From positions 1-64,000 of the forward strand of contig CP099433.1 of NCBI GenBank assembly GCA_024114885.1: a DNA stretch of 64,000 nucleotides. The letters are read 5' to 3'. Each line of letters begins with the position of its first letter. Position 1 is the stretch's first letter. Position numbers and translations under genes: made by a program. Shown here one piece after another: positions 1 through 13,762 of this stretch. Source of the stretch: Septoria linicola (taxonomy: Eukaryota; Ascomycota; Dothideomycetes; Mycosphaerellales; Mycosphaerellaceae). The notes below the pieces were generated by a model, which saw only the letters and a program-made list of their open reading frames with translations, was not told the DNA's origin and did not search any database.

Positions 1-140
1 ACCCTAACCCTAACCCTAACCCTAACCCTAACCCTAACCCTAACCCTAACCCTAACCCTAACCCTAACCCTAACCCTAACCCTAACCCTAACCCTAACCC
101 TAACCCTAACCCTAACCCTAACCCTAACCCTAACCCTAAA
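1..140. repeat. Telomere repeat array (CCCTAA)n
   Basis: About 23 uninterrupted copies of CCCTAA read from base 1, so the G-rich TTAGGG strand runs toward the end and this is a left chromosome terminus. TTAGGG is the usual telomere repeat of filamentous ascomycetes. The array ends at about base 139 and passes straight into RIP-mutated DNA with no normal subtelomeric gene. Confidence 0.98.
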
Positions 141-3100
141 AGGTAGTAGATAGGTAGGCTACGTACTTAATAGTCGTATATAGAGTAGTAACTAGCTAGT
201 ATAGCTATAGTAAAGGATATTAGCGAAGAAGCTATTAGGATAGCGAGTACTATATACTATAAGACTAGCTATACTAACTAATAGCTATGTTATACTATCG
301 ATATAGTATAAACTCCTACTATATAGCTTCGAGTAAGGAGTCTAGAATCTAAAATAGGCCTCTAGTAGAAGAAGAAGAAAAGAGGAAGCTATAGTCGGTC
401 TAGGTACTTATATTACTATCGTAGTCTAAGAGCTCCTAAGCCCTCTAACGAATATTAGAAGTAACCTTTAAGTCTACTTCGGTTATAGTAAACTAAAAGA
501 GTCTAAGATAGCTTCTACCTACCTCGTATATTAGAGCGTTAATATCGTCCTCTAGTTCCTAAGTATTAGTACTCTTCTTACTATAGCGAGTACGTCCTAC
601 TAGCTTAGAGAAGAAAGTATTCGCTTCTAGCTTAAACTATATCTAATTTTAAGTATTCTAGGTAATAAGAGCTTAGAGATTAGCTATACTTCCTATCTAA
701 ATAATACGCTAGTAGAGGGTATATATTACTTTAGCTATCTTTAGTAGCTTTAAACCTATAGTATTACCTATCTTAGTCGTATATTCTTTATAAAAAGGCT
801 AGCTAAGGTATAAAGGAATATCGATTAAAGCGTAGCTCTTAGCTATCTTCTTCTTCTCCTAGATATTATTAACCTTCTTAAGAGTACTACTAACGATTAT
901 ATAGTAGTAGACCTCGAAGGTAATACTATTCTTCGTATAAGCCTAGTAATATAAATTAGGCTCTAAGTCGCTCTCTAGCTCTATTCTACTATTATCTTCT
1001 AGTACGATTAGTAATAGGTGTTATAAACCTAGTAGTAGCTCTATCGTAGGTAACTCTTAGTCTTATATAGGATCGCTATTATCTAAAGTACTTAGTATAG
1101 GAGAAGTTTCGATTAAGTTAATAATAGTTTCTCTAGTACGAATTCTAGTAAGCCTCCTACTCTTATAAAGGATAGGCGTAGGCTTCTTTATAGAGCTTAG
1201 CGTTAACTTCTCTAACTAAGCTTTTAGCTTCTATATAGTACTAGGCGATATAGAATCTCTAGGACGAGACTCTAGGGTTATAAGTAAATTACCTTTCTCT
1301 TCTCCTTCTTAACTAGAGTTTTAAGTAGGACTAGATAAGGATAGGCTCTTAGGTATAGAGGAAGAGAGATATCTATTAGGTCTTAGGTTTCTAGAAGGAG
1401 GTAACGAGCTATAGGATATTAAGAGCTGTCTCTCTACTATTAGAAATATATAGGTCGGTTCTTCGAAGGTCTCTCCTTTACGCTCTCTCTTAGTAAGCTT
1501 AACTATAAATCTATACTAATTAAGCTTATAGCCTACCTCTAGGTACGCTTCTCTTATCTTATAGCTAAACACGTCGACTTATAAGAGCTCTACCTTAAAC
1601 TTGTTCTAGTAATATCTTCTATCTAAGTTCGTATTAATAAAGCCTAAGCCCTACGAGCTAGGAGTCTTCTTACTTCTCTATAGCTAAAAATACTAGCTAT
1701 AAGAGAATATATTCGCTACTTACTAATAGAAATAATCTTACTTTTACTACGCTAAGAGAACCTAGTCTTTAGGCTCGCTCTTTTCGAAAACGCCTTTATA
1801 CTTATTTAACTATTAATAAAGGTTCCTAAGTATCTCTTTATTATATAAGACTTAGTTAAGGAAGAGAAAGTTCTACTCGTACTTAAACTCTATATATAGC
1901 TACTACTAAATTAAGTTTCTCTCTTTTACTAAGTCTTAGCCTTCTTAGCGTATTTTCTTTATATTATCGCGCTTTATACTCTACGCGTTAAGATACTTTA
2001 GTAAAATCTTAGCTAAGAGGCGTTTAAAGAAGTTAAATATACTAATCTTTATTCTATCGTTTACTTCCTTAACTTACTTAAGTACTAAGTTAATACTCTC
2101 CTCTTATTCTTATAGCGTTTCTAGTAATAGAATAGCTTTAGTAGCGTTATTAAGGTTTATTATACTAGTAAGAGGTCCGCTTAAGGCCTAGAAATTAACG
2201 AGAGAGCCTTCGCGATTAATATAAGCGAGCGCTATATCTTATATAGAACTTAAAGAAGCTATCTTTTATCTTTTCTTTAGAGACTCTTATCTAGGTAGTT
2301 CTTATATAGGACTTTAAATAGGCGAGGTAGAAGGCGAAAGCGCTAGTCTTAATAGCTTAGGCGTTAAAGAACGCTAGAAAGAGGAAGTCTTGTTCTTTAT
2401 ATACGATAGAGAAAGAGAACGTCTTTAAATAGTCGTATTAGTAGCTTAGAGTAATATAAAGCGCGTAACTAGTAATAAGTAACTTAAATAGCGAGAAGAG
2501 TTAGGCGCGTAACTAGTTAAAGAGTTTTCTATTATATTAGTTACTACTTACGTATATAAATAGCTATATAGCGTTACTAGATAGTAACGAAAGATAAGAA
2601 CCGAACTTAATAGAAGTAAGGCTCTATAGTAACTAATTAATAGTTAATAAGGAAGAAGAGATCGTTTAGAGCGTAAAAGTAGTCTAATTATATATCTTAT
2701 CGTAGTAGCGTAACTACTATTAGAATTAGGAGTCTATACGTAGAGCTTAGTTATATAAGGTTTTAGTTATCGTTTAAAAAGATAACTAAAAGTTTACTTT
2801 ACCTTAACGCTTCTATAGCTGTCGTATACTACTAACGCTACTACTAACTATCGTAGTATATACCTTACTATTACTAACGAGAACTAAGACTTAGATACTA
2901 TTATCGTTACCTCTACTAACTTAAAAGAGCCTTATTTTTTATATATCTAGTCGACTTACTAGATCGCGCTTTCTATATCGTAAGAGACCGCTAGCGCTAT
3001 AATTAATAGCTAGAAAGAAGCTATTAGAGCTATTATTACTAAAAATTCAAGCTTCTCTACTTTTATATAGGCTAAAAACCTTAAACTTTAAGAATTCTCT

Positions 3101-3400
3101 ATTAGAAACTAATATTTTTAGCGATTTCTTTAGTTAGGCGAAAATTAATAGTAAAAGGACCTTTAGGACAGAAAATTATTATCTTACTTTACTAATTAGT
3201 AATAGAAAAGGGCTCTAGGAAGGTAGATCGTAGTACTAACCTTAGAAATCGCTAGTAGAAAAGAGCTTTAGAGATATAGCTCTAGCTTAGATTTTAAGAC
3301 CTAGTAGTAGAAAGTAGCTTAAGATAGCTAACTTTTATAGTAATAGTAGGCTCGAGACTTAGAAAAAGGAGTAGGGTAGTAGGTTAGCTAGTAGATACAA
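141..3400. other. RIP-degraded repeat block, element not identified
   Basis: CpA and TpG are nearly absent and TpA is very common, while CpG is kept, as expected from RIP. No open reading frame survives. On the minus strand at about 1,470-1,690 a frame continues for some 70 codons broken only by TAG/TAA, which fits former Gln or Trp codons, so this was once coding, probably part of a transposon. I could not name a domain. I see no telomere-linked helicase. Confidence 0.7.
2765..2787. repeat. 23-bp palindrome, copy 1
   Basis: The arms AGTTATC and GATAACT flank an A/T core. Near-identical copies occur at 7,720-7,742 and 10,860-10,882. Sequence on either side of the three copies does not match, so this is a short shared motif rather than an LTR. 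Confidence 0.6.
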
Positions 3401-6400
3401 AATCTATATTTAAAAGTTAAGCTTAGGAGAGTAACTAGCTATATAGATACTTATCTTAGCTATAGAAAATAGCGTCGAGATAGTTAGGATTAGCTAGATT
3501 TCTACTAATCTAGTAAAAGAGAAGCTTAGGAAGCTTAGATTAGAGCTTAATAGTAGCTCTAGAAATAAAAGAAGCGCTTAGAATAGTATAGACTTAGGAA
3601 GATTAGCCCTTTTATAGTAGAGGCTAGGCTTTAGTAGCTAGATCTTAGCTCGTACTCCTAATTAAGTATCGCCTATCGAATTTCTACTTCTCTAGCTCTA
3701 CTAGGCTAGCTTTAGCCTTTAGCTTACTAAGTCTTCTACTTCTTCTTTAAGCTCTATTAGTAGCTAGCGTATATAACTCTCTCTTTCTTATTAAGTTATT
3801 ACTAATAGCTTACTAATAAAGATCTATAGATACTTATACCTAGGTAGAAGTTCTAGTTCTATAACCTTCTCTATTAGTAGTAGTACTTCTTCTAGTTTAA
3901 CCTAATCTAGAACTAGCTTTAGGTTTTCTTATAGAAAAGTATATTTCTTAAGGTCTATTCTCTTATAGATATACTCTTGTTTTAAGCTATCTAGTTCTTT
4001 AAGCTTATATAATATACCTACTTATAATACTTTAGATACTCTAAAAGGGCCTTCCTATCTAAATATAAGCTTATAGGAGAAGCTAGTTTTTAACTTAGAG
4101 TAGTATACTAATACGAGATCTCTTTCCTTTAGTATAGTAAAGTCTATATAGCGATATTTATTAAAGTACGCCTTATTCTATTCTTAGAGACGCTATTAAC
4201 GTAGTCGCTCTTCTTCTATAGTCGTTTCTATAGCTTCTAAGGCTTGAGCTCGAATCGTAAGAAGCTCTACTCTAGTCTTAACCTTACTCTAATCTATAAT
4301 CTAGAAGGTATAGTATTCTAGCTCGATTAGTAGTACTACGTTATACCTAATTATTATCTCTAATAGTATTAGGCTAGTAGTAGAGACTATTATCGTTCTC
4401 TCTACCTATAGAACTACTAGAATATAGTCTCGAATCGTATAAAGGTTACTATTAGAGAGCTTTAAGTAAGTATCTAATATCGTCTTATAGCCGACTTTAA
4501 TAATAGTATTAGACTAAGAGTAGTATAGCGAAATATTAATATATTTAATACTATACGATAGTAGTAGCTTCTCTACGTTACTAAGGTTAGTCTTATAGTT
4601 ATTAAGGATAACTTCTATAGTAGTACCCTACTAGTAAAAGATCTCTTCCTATATAAACCTTACTATCTATACTAAGGAGATACTCTTTACTAGGTACTAG
4701 AATATATATACTTCTAGCTAGCGCGATAGAGATTCGCGTATAACTATTAATAAATAGTTCTTTAAGATATATAAGCTATTAATATATTACCTCTAGCTAA
4801 CTATAACTTAGAGTAGGATCTATAGTTCTCTAGATACCTATCTCTTATACTAAAGACTATAAATAGTATATTACTAAATAGCGAGCGAGATTTAAGCCTA
4901 AACCCTATCCTACTACTATCGTTTCTAGATAAGATTATATATCTATTTAGCGCTATAGTAACTATTCTTATAATAGTATACCTTAATAATATAAGCTCGC
5001 GCTTTAGGTTTATTAATAACTCGCTATAAGGGTCTAGCTACTCGCTCTTAGCGCTAGAGCTAGTTATTTTTAATATAAAATAGCTAGTACTTCTTCCTTA
5101 ACTACTTATACTCGTTATTAGAAACTCTCTTAGGTCTTTATATCTATATAAGTATAAAAGCGATATTTATTAACTCTTAAGAGTAGATCCTATTAATTAT
5201 AGGTAGCTCGCTCTAAATTACTTATATAGAGAAAGCGTTAACGTAAAAGATATTAAAGAATTACTCGTTAATTATTAGATCTATATCTTCTTCCTATTCT
5301 ATAGCTTCTATATCTTTAGACGTAATAGACTTTCTCGATAACAAATCTAGAGCTATATACTTCTTACTAGGAATATATATAACGTTAAAGTCGAAGAGGT
5401 AGATCTATACTAGCTAGCGCGTTATTACTATATTTAGTAAATTAGAGGCAGCCTTATTAAGCTAGTAGACAAGAGTATTTATATTAATCTCTAGTTAGAA
5501 GTATACTCTAAATAGCTATAGTTTTAGCTTCTTTAATACCTTTAGTATACTAAGGTATTCGCGCTTTCTAGTATCGTACTTAACCTCTACTAGGTTATAT
5601 AAGCCGGACTTATATCGAACTAGATAGTAGAGAAGTAGCTCGTCTCGATTATATTAGGAAAGCGTATATCTCTAATCTTTACTACTCGAATCTACGCCTA
5701 CGATAATAAGTCCTACCTCTTCTCTATAGTTAAGAGTAACTAGGGCTAGGGCTAAAACTAGTATCTTTAAGACGATGTCTTTAGCTAGTTAGTATTTAGT
5801 AGTCTATTAAAACTTAGTATCCTTCTATAAGAGTTTAAATAGTAGAGTAAGAATAATCGTGAAACCTTTAACCTAGACGTAGTAGTACGTAACTACGCTA
5901 AGGAAGATTCGAACCTCCTTCTAATTCTCTAGAGTCGGCTATTTCTTAATCTTTACTACTCTTACGAAGTCTAGATAGCGACTATCGATACTAGTAAGGT
6001 AGCTAACGATTACTAGTTATTCGTAATAGAGCTATAACTTATTAAAAGCTATAGTTATATTAGCTCGTTCTATATTATAGAGGACGTCGTCTATAGCTAT
6101 AATATATTTAACGACGTAACGATAGAGGCTAGGTTTAACCTCTTTACTATCGTACTTCGTCTTAGGCTCTTTAATACTAATATTATTAAGGAACAGCTAT
6201 ACCTTATACGAGATATACTCTATAAGTACTTAATTAATAATACGAACGAACTAGGTAATAGAATTCGTAGCTCCTTATAGTAACGTTATCTACTATAATA
6301 AACCTAGTAGTAAATCGAAGCTCGTAAGGTCTCTATATAACTTATCGAGTAGGATTTAGTTATATCTAGAGAAGATATTAACTAGCGAGGCTAGCGCGTA

Positions 6401-9400
6401 ACTAGTAAAGTCCTTAGAGAAGCTCTCTATATTAGGTAGTAAGTTCGAATCTCTTATAGTAACTTAATTAAACTTCTAAGCTACGTTAATTAACTAATAC
6501 TTCTTTAGCTTACCTATCTCTATCTTCTTACTAATAAGGAAGTACGGATTTCGATAGGTACTATAGTATAGCTTAAGAGTTCTAGCTTAGATTCGTTATC
6601 TTAGTATATCTTCTACGATATATTATAGAGATAGGTTTAGCTTAAAGCCTAGGTACTACTATAGCTCGTAAGGAATCGTCTAAATCTTCTATAGTAGAGT
6701 AATATTAGGATTAATTTAGCCTAAATATATAAAGTCCTACGTAAAGGTAGCTTCTCGATTCCTTAGTATATAGTATAACAAATCTAGCTCCTTTAGTAGT
6801 AGCTCTATACTAGGTTTGAACTTTACGAGCTATTTAGGTATAAGACGTAATCTAGGCTCGATCGTCGAGAACCTCTTAGTTAGGTACTTACTATCGTAAG
6901 GTCTAGTACTAGGTAGTATAGCTACTTCCTTCTTAATATAAGTTCGTCGCTAGTCCTTTAATCTACTAGGGTTCGAGCTATTAGTTATAGTAATATCTGT
7001 ATTTACTAGTTTAATCTTATTAGTAACTCGCTTATAAAGAGTATAGGCGCTAATATAATTATCTAGCTTCTACTACCTTATAGCTTCCTTATTACGAGCT
7101 TTCTCTACTACTATATTAATAGTAGCTAAGATAACGTACGCCTCTTTACTAAGCTCGTCGTCTACTTTATTAGAAATAACCTTATTATAGAGTCTAGGTT
7201 CTTAGATAGTTAGCTCTACTTCTCTAAGCTTCCTATAGGTAATTATTAAGTATTCGCCTCTATAATTTAAACTCTAGCTCGATTAAGACACTAGTATAGT
7301 ATCTCTAAAACTATACCTAATACTCTAGTATAAGTCTCGCTCGCTAGTATAAGCTAGTTCGGCTTCGCTAGTAGCTAGTAGAAGCTTCTTAAGTCGACTA
7401 TTTTAGCTGAATTTAGTAATATTACCTTCGATAGCTACTACTACGAGATAGTTATACTATATTTAAGTCTAGCTATAATTAACCCGTCTTAATAGTTCGA
7501 GCTACTATCGTAGAGAGGTACTTTATCTAATTAAGTCTACTATAAAATAGTCTCTAAAGTAAATTACCTTTATATACGATAACTACTATATAAGATAGTT
7601 AAAGACTTAATTCTCTAAGAATTTAGAGCTATTAGTAACCGTAAACGAATACTAGTACTAATCGCTTATCTATCTATACTACTAGTATAGTTTAAAGTAT
7701 AGTATAGAAGATATAACGTAATTATCGTTTAAAAAGGTAACTATAGAATATTCTACTAGCTAACCTTCCTAAGTAGAGTTTTTACCTCTAACTACTAAAC
7801 CTTATATAGAAAGGGTAGTAGAAGCTTAAAAAGCTTATAATCCCTCTCTCTACTCCTCGCTATTATAAGATCTAGAGTCCTCGATAGTATACTCTATATT
7901 CTTTAGCTAGTAATTACTAAAAGTTAGAGTTTAGATACTAACTTCTATAGAATCTAGACGCGATATAAGTATTAGAGCCTCTACTAAACTCGTACTATCG
8001 ACTAGAGCTAGTTCCTTAGTACTCTAGCTTTTCCTAGGACTTATTCTATAGTTCGTATATTACTATAGCTATTAAAGCTAGTAAATATAATAATATAGCT
8101 ATCTAGAGTACTAATTAAGCCTTCTTATAAGCTATTATTATAGTTCTTAGAAGCTAGGCGTACCTACTACGCCTAAGGCTAGCTAAGTAAGATCGGGCTA
8201 TTCGCTAGTAAGACTAGAAATAGTATAGTAACTCTAACGCTAAAGGTATCGATTAATACCTCTAGGTAGTATCTAATAAAAGTAACCTTACCTCTAACTC
8301 CTCTTATAGTAATATTACTAAGAGGAGTTATACTAACTTAAAGCTTTCGAATATATTCGATCGATATAATTATTAACTTAGCCTTCTCGTTAATTAAAGA
8401 CTTATAAGCTATTATTCGAGAGCTATACTTTATAGGCACGTAGATACTTAGAATAATCTAATAGATATTATTAAATAATAGAAGGATATTATTAGTCTAC
8501 TTATAAAGCTTAGAAGCGAGGCTAGGTTTTATTATATTAATTACTATAGTAGTAGCCTAGAAGGCCTTAATATTAGTCGCTAAAACAGCTTTTATTAGCT
8601 CCTCCTCTACCTACTCGCTAAAGGCTTTAGATAGTAAAGAATATACGCTAATCTTAGCTCTACTACCTCTATTCGTACGCTTCTTTATATAGAGCTTATT
8701 AAGCTTCTTACGTAGATCTATATCGTTTAGAACACGACTCTATAAAGAATACGACGCCTACTTACTATAGAGAATAATCTCTACTAAGCTTAATTAGACC
8801 TTAGATTCGAGTATTTTATCTATCTAGAAGACGTTAGCGTTATCGTTAGCGTACGTAGCTCGAAGGTAGTTATCTATACGCTTAGTCTTTAGAGGCTCCT
8901 TAGCCTTCTTTCGCTTTTAAGTATATATAGAAGCGACTAGAACTAGTAGACTATTTAGGTAGTCGTATATCTACTTATCCTTAATCTTATCGTTATTATA
9001 TCTCTAAGTTTAAGAATCCTCTAACTCTCTTATATCTATAAGGTAAGGAGCTAGCTAGTTTTTATCTTTAACCTCTTTAATACAAGAGTAACGATAAGCG
9101 TAGGTTCTTATAGCTATAGTCTAAGTCGTAATCCGCTTCTATACTCCTATTAGCTATTCTCTAATTAGATAAGAAGAGTTTAGATTCTACTTTATCTTTA
9201 CGCTATCTCTAGCTACGTAGGCGCTAATTAGATCGTCCTAATCTTCTTATATAATAGAAGCGACTTAGCTAATATTAATAGAGCTATCGATACTAGCTAT
9301 CTTATTTACTATCCTCTACTAGCTCGCTCTTAGCGTTAATAAACGATCTATATTTTCAAGATTAATCTTTCTATAGCGCTACTCTAATACTTCTATTAAT

Positions 9401-10800
9401 ATAAATAGCTTTAGTAGTTCCTTATCCTAGTAGTACTATATCTTTTCTATATCTAGGCGAGGCGTTCTATAATATATAATACTAGTCTTTAGGTCTCTAT
9501 ATATTAAACCCTTAGTCTCGAACTACTATAGGTACTTATAGTTTATAGCTATATAGCCTTCGAGCCTATATATCTAATAACCTAAAATCTTTAGAGTAAT
9601 CGCTACGTAAGCCTTAATTATTAACCCGTTATCTATTATAGCTAAATTAATCGAAATCTCCTAGCTATAAGTAGGTCTTAGAATATATAGATAGCTATAA
9701 GCGTAAGACTTCGCCTACTATCCTATCGATAGGCGTAGTAGCTATAGGCCTCCTTCTTCGAGTTAGCGAATCGTAGTAATTATAAGGTCTTATATACTAG
9801 TAGTAATATTATCGACGCTTACTAGTTTATAGCCTTTATAGACTACCGTTTCTCTAGCCTTAAACTTAGAGTTTAATCTTAGAGTAGACTTCTTTACTAC
9901 TTCGTATAACTACTAGACGTCTCTACTACCTTCGTTATATACTTCTAATTTAAAGTCCTTATTACTATTAATCTAACGCTAGGCTGTCTTTAAGAGTTTA
10001 CTATAATCTAAGTCCTTATTATTAAGGTCTAACCTAAGATAGGCCTAGAGCCTCTTACTAAAGCAGAATAGTAGGCCTTATATAAATAGAAGAGTATAGG
10101 AGCGCTCGTCTATATACGAAGTAGGTATAGTATTAGAGTAGAGTATAAACTGCCTTAAGTACTCTAAGAGATTATTATCCTCGCTATAGTCGACCTTATA
10201 AAGGTTCTCTATATAGTAGTAGTTTCCGAGTATATATATACTATCGTACTTTTAGTATTCCTTAATAATTAACTCCTTAAACTTAGTATAGTCTCGATTA
10301 TAGAAACTATTAAGGCGCTAGTATCGTCTATATTAGATAACCGTAACCTAAGTAAGTAGCTTCTTATAAAGCTACTTATTATTATTAATAAGTAGAATAG
10401 CGTAGTTTCTATATAGTACTTTAAAACGCTTAATATACTCGGTTACGTTCTCTCTATTAAAGAAGAGATTCTAGTCTAAGCTAGGTAGTAGTAGAACCTA
10501 AGCGACAATTACCTTCTAGCTCTAGGTTACTTAGATAGTCTCTATAAGTAGCTAGAACTACGCTATAGACAATCTACCTTCTAAGTTCGGTTCTTAAAAG
10601 ATATTAGTATTAGGGTTAAGGTTAGTACCTCCTTAGTCCTTAGCTTCTATAGATATATCGTTATCTAGTAAAGGGAATAAAGTAAAAGTAGGTAGTAGCT
10701 TTACTAGAGATCTTTAAATTTACTTATTAAGCTAATTAGATAAGCTACTATCTAGTATTATAGGCTAGCTAGTAGATACTAATTTACTTATAGAGCTCGT
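3400..10800 (-). mobile_element. RIP-degraded Ty3/gypsy-like retrotransposon, minus strand
   Basis: Reading the minus strand through RIP stops gives pol motifs in gypsy order. A reverse-transcriptase active-site-like IDDVLY lies near 6,080-6,095, preceded by a YEF...TYRVYL stretch near 6,240 comparable to the usual FxxMPFGLxNAPxTFQ region. An RNase H-like segment lies near 5,690-5,720. An integrase C-terminal GPF motif lies near 4,046-4,054. RT-RNaseH-integrase order is typical of Ty3/gypsy and excludes Ty1/copia. The upstream part (7.5-10.8 kb) would be gag, but I recognise nothing in it. No LTR pair was found, so the ends are approximate. Confidence 0.6.
7720..7742. repeat. 23-bp palindrome, copy 2
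   Basis: Same motif as at 2,765 and 10,860, here with slightly altered arms (first arm starts AATTATC, second is GGTAACT). Confidence 0.5.
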
Positions 10801-10859
10801 TCGAAGGTGTTCTAAGAGTATATTATACTCTTCTTAATTAGGTTTTTTAAATAAAATAT

Positions 10860-10882
10860 AGTTATTATTTAAAACGATAACT
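10860..10882. repeat. 23-bp palindrome, copy 3
   Basis: Same motif as at 2,765. Here the left arm is AGTTATT and the right arm CGATAACT, so each copy preserves a different intact half, as if RIP or drift hit them independently. Confidence 0.6.
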
Positions 10883-11865
10883 AAAAAAACAAGAGTCTAA
10901 ATTTTATTAGCTATCTAAAAGTAAATATTAAACTTTTCTTATAATACTAGAGCTATATTAATTGTGCCTAATAAGTAAGGTATGTCGTATTATATAGTTC
11001 GACTATTCGTAGCTAGGCGCGTCTATCTTACTTATTTAAGTAATTCGCTATATAACTATAGTAGTATAATATTACGTTAGCCTATACTATATACTAGGTC
11101 TAGGGCCTTAGATATAATTAGTGTCCTTAGCTAAACGATTAGCGTCTAACGCCGTACTAGGGCTTATTCTAAGCGATCTATATACTAGAGGATACGAGAT
11201 TACCTAGACGGGTCTAGCCTATTCTATAGCCTCTACGCTATCTAAACGAGAGCGTTTTTACGCTAAACTAGAGTCTAATCGAAGACTATTATAGGTATAG
11301 AGACCCTAAGTAAATCTCTAATATAGTAAGTTACCTTACTATCTATATAATAATTACTAAATAGATCTATACTAAGAGGTACTAGAGGTTTATAACTTTT
11401 CTAGATTAGAGTAATATCTATATTCTAGAGGCTTCTACGTTATTATAGCCCTTTAAGTCGCCTCTTACGTAGGCTTCTTTAGGCCTCTTATTAATATTTA
11501 TAGTATATTAGTTCTCGCTTTAAGGCTACTATCTACTCTCTATACTTCTAGTCCTAATATAAGAGAGAAGAGATAGCTCTACCTTCGGCTCTATTAATAG
11601 ATAATAACTATTTTAATACTAGCCCTCTAGGTAGGTATAAGAGTAGTCGCTATAGAATAAGACCTATTCGGAGAGTAATAGTCTTATAATACATATATTA
11701 ACTAGTAGTAACGAGCTTAAACTAGTAGTCCTAAGACTAAGAGCCTATACTAGGACTATAGGATATTAAATTAATTAAGTAGAGTAAATATTACTATCTT
11801 AGAAACGAGCTACTATCTTACTTTTGTACTAAAACTACTAAGTATAGTATATAGGTAGGCCTTTA
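10883..11865. other. RIP-degraded block, nothing recognised
   Basis: The sequence is TpA-rich with almost no CpA or TpG. I found no recoverable domain, LTR or tandem repeat here. Confidence 0.5.
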
Positions 11866-12210
11866 CCTTACTAGTAGATTTACGTAATACGCTAAAGGTT
11901 TATAGGTATAATATATTAGAGACGCGATAGGTATAGAATATATAAAGTATATTATAAAGACTAAATAGGAAGCCTAGAATATAACCTATAAAGTAAGAGT
12001 ATCGTTAAGAGTAGCTCTTTTAGAGAGAGGAGATAGTTATAAGAGCTAGGTAAGGTTAAAGGTTAGACTCGCCTTAGGCTTATAGACTTAGCGTATAGTA
12101 TAATTATAGTATACGTATATATCTAAAAGGAGGTAAGAATTAGTCTTACGATATCCTAATAGTCTTATTAGGAGAGCGCTCTATATATTACTATATACCT
12201 CTTTTATATA
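11866..12210 (+). repeat. About 345-bp interspersed repeat, left copy of an inverted pair
   Basis: This stretch is the reverse complement of about 62,766-63,110, matching almost base for base apart from C/T and G/A differences of the RIP type. For example, the arm around 'gagacgcgatagg' and the arm around 'aggatatcgtaag' both occur inverted in the right copy. It is part of a dispersed repeat family of unknown type. Confidence 0.8.
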
Positions 12211-13170
12211 GAAACTTAGAGTCTAGTATAGATTATACTAAAGCGTTAGTTAGGCTTAATATAGAATAATATAACTTAAAAGTACTCCTCTCTACGATCC
12301 TATAGATCTATTCTTATCTTATATTATTTTTATAATTAATCTATAAATATATAGCTATAGGTATAATCTAAACGCTAGAGCTACTTAGATTTAAGCTAAT
12401 ATAATCTAAGATATAGCTACTTAAGCTTAGATAGTATAACTATTTCTAAGAAGTCTATTATAGTCCTACTATATAGGAGCGTAGTATAAGTAAGCGTAGA
12501 GCTTTCTAAGCTATAAGAGCTTAAATTAGGACTCTTACTAGTATATCTATAAGATACTTAATATACTTTACTAGAGCTACTAATTATACTCGACTTCCTA
12601 TATAGAGAGAGATAAAGTTATAGGAACTTAAGAGCGCGTAGTATAGAGTAAGGACACGTAGTATAAAGGAAGGACGCGTAGTATAGAGTAAGATATACCT
12701 TAAGGATATAGTCGAAGGCGTTAAGAGTAATCGAAGAGAGGTAGAATAGTTAAAAGTAGAGTAGAATATATAGTATAAAGTAGGAAAGAGTATATAGAAG
12801 AGAGGTATAATAGAAGAGAGTAGAGTAGAACGTAGAGAGTAAGATAGGAAAAAGCGCGTAGAGAAGAGATAGAATAGAGAAGGTAGAGTAGAATATATAG
12901 TATAAAGTAGGAAAGAGTAGGTAGAGGAGAGATATAATAGTTTAGAGTAGAGTAGAACGTATAGTATAAAGTAGAAAAGAGTAGATAGAGAAGAGATATA
13001 ATAGTTTAGAGTAGAGTAGAACGTAGAGTATAAGATAGGAGAGAGTACGTAGAGAAGAGGTAGAATAGAGAAGGTAGAGTAGAATACTCGATTAGAAAGT
13101 ACTTTAGTTAGAGTTTAGAGCTAACTATTATACCTCGAGAAAGAGTATTAAGGTATAGTAGCTAGGAGCT
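12211..13170 (+). repeat. About 960-bp direct repeat, copy 1, with internal minisatellite
   Basis: The first 420 bp and the last 75 bp closely match the copy at 13,763-14,724. Between them, from about 12,640 to 13,095, lies a purine-rich array with a unit of about 60-65 bp containing GTAGAATA, AGTATAAAGTAGGAAAGAG and AGAGGTAGAATAG variants. The whole repeat is heavily RIP-mutated. Confidence 0.8.
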
Positions 13171-13762
13171 CGTCTTATCCTACTTAGTTTTACTTATTAC
13201 GTAATAGATCGACTATAAGTAGGTCGCTATCTATTTTAGTATAACTAATAGTAAGAGCTCGACCTAAATTATACTTATACTAAGAACTTAGCTAAGCTTA
13301 GAAGTAGATATAATCGAGAACTACTTCTATAAGATTAAGAAAAAGGCTATAGTACTTAAAGAGGAGCTTAAGACTAGTAAACGTAGCTAGTCGATACCTA
13401 TCTATAAATCTACTACTATTAGTACTCTAAAGAAGACTCTAAGAGATACTCTAAAGAAAGATCCTCTCTCTAGTAGGTCGACCTACTAATATCTATTAGG
13501 CTCTAAACTTATACTAAAACTTAATAGCTATTACGAATATCTATATCTCTAAGATACTAACTCCTAAGAACTATAAGAGTACTATTAAGTAGAAGGCTAT
13601 CGAATTAGATCTTATTAATACTCTAAGTAACTTTAACGATAGCTTAGGTAGTTTTAGATACTATACGAGCGCTTTTAATAGTAATAACCTAAATAATTTT
13701 AGAAATTAAGAGATAGGCCTATAATATAAGGCTTAACTAGTACTAATAGGCTTAAAGTAGTA
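13171..13762. other. RIP-degraded spacer between direct repeats
   Basis: Non-repetitive within the window as far as I can see, TpA-rich, no coding frame recovered. Confidence 0.5.

Noticed and set aside
141..3400. Telomere-linked RecQ helicase
   Set aside because: No helicase motif could be read in any frame, even allowing RIP stops.
5890..5970. tRNA-like T-arm (GGTTCGAATC on the minus strand)
   Set aside because: There is a pairable T stem, but no matching acceptor or anticodon arm at the right distances, and it lies inside the gypsy pol region.
2690..10900. LTR pair around the first gypsy-like element
   Set aside because: Only the 23-bp palindrome is shared between the two ends; flanking sequence does not align.
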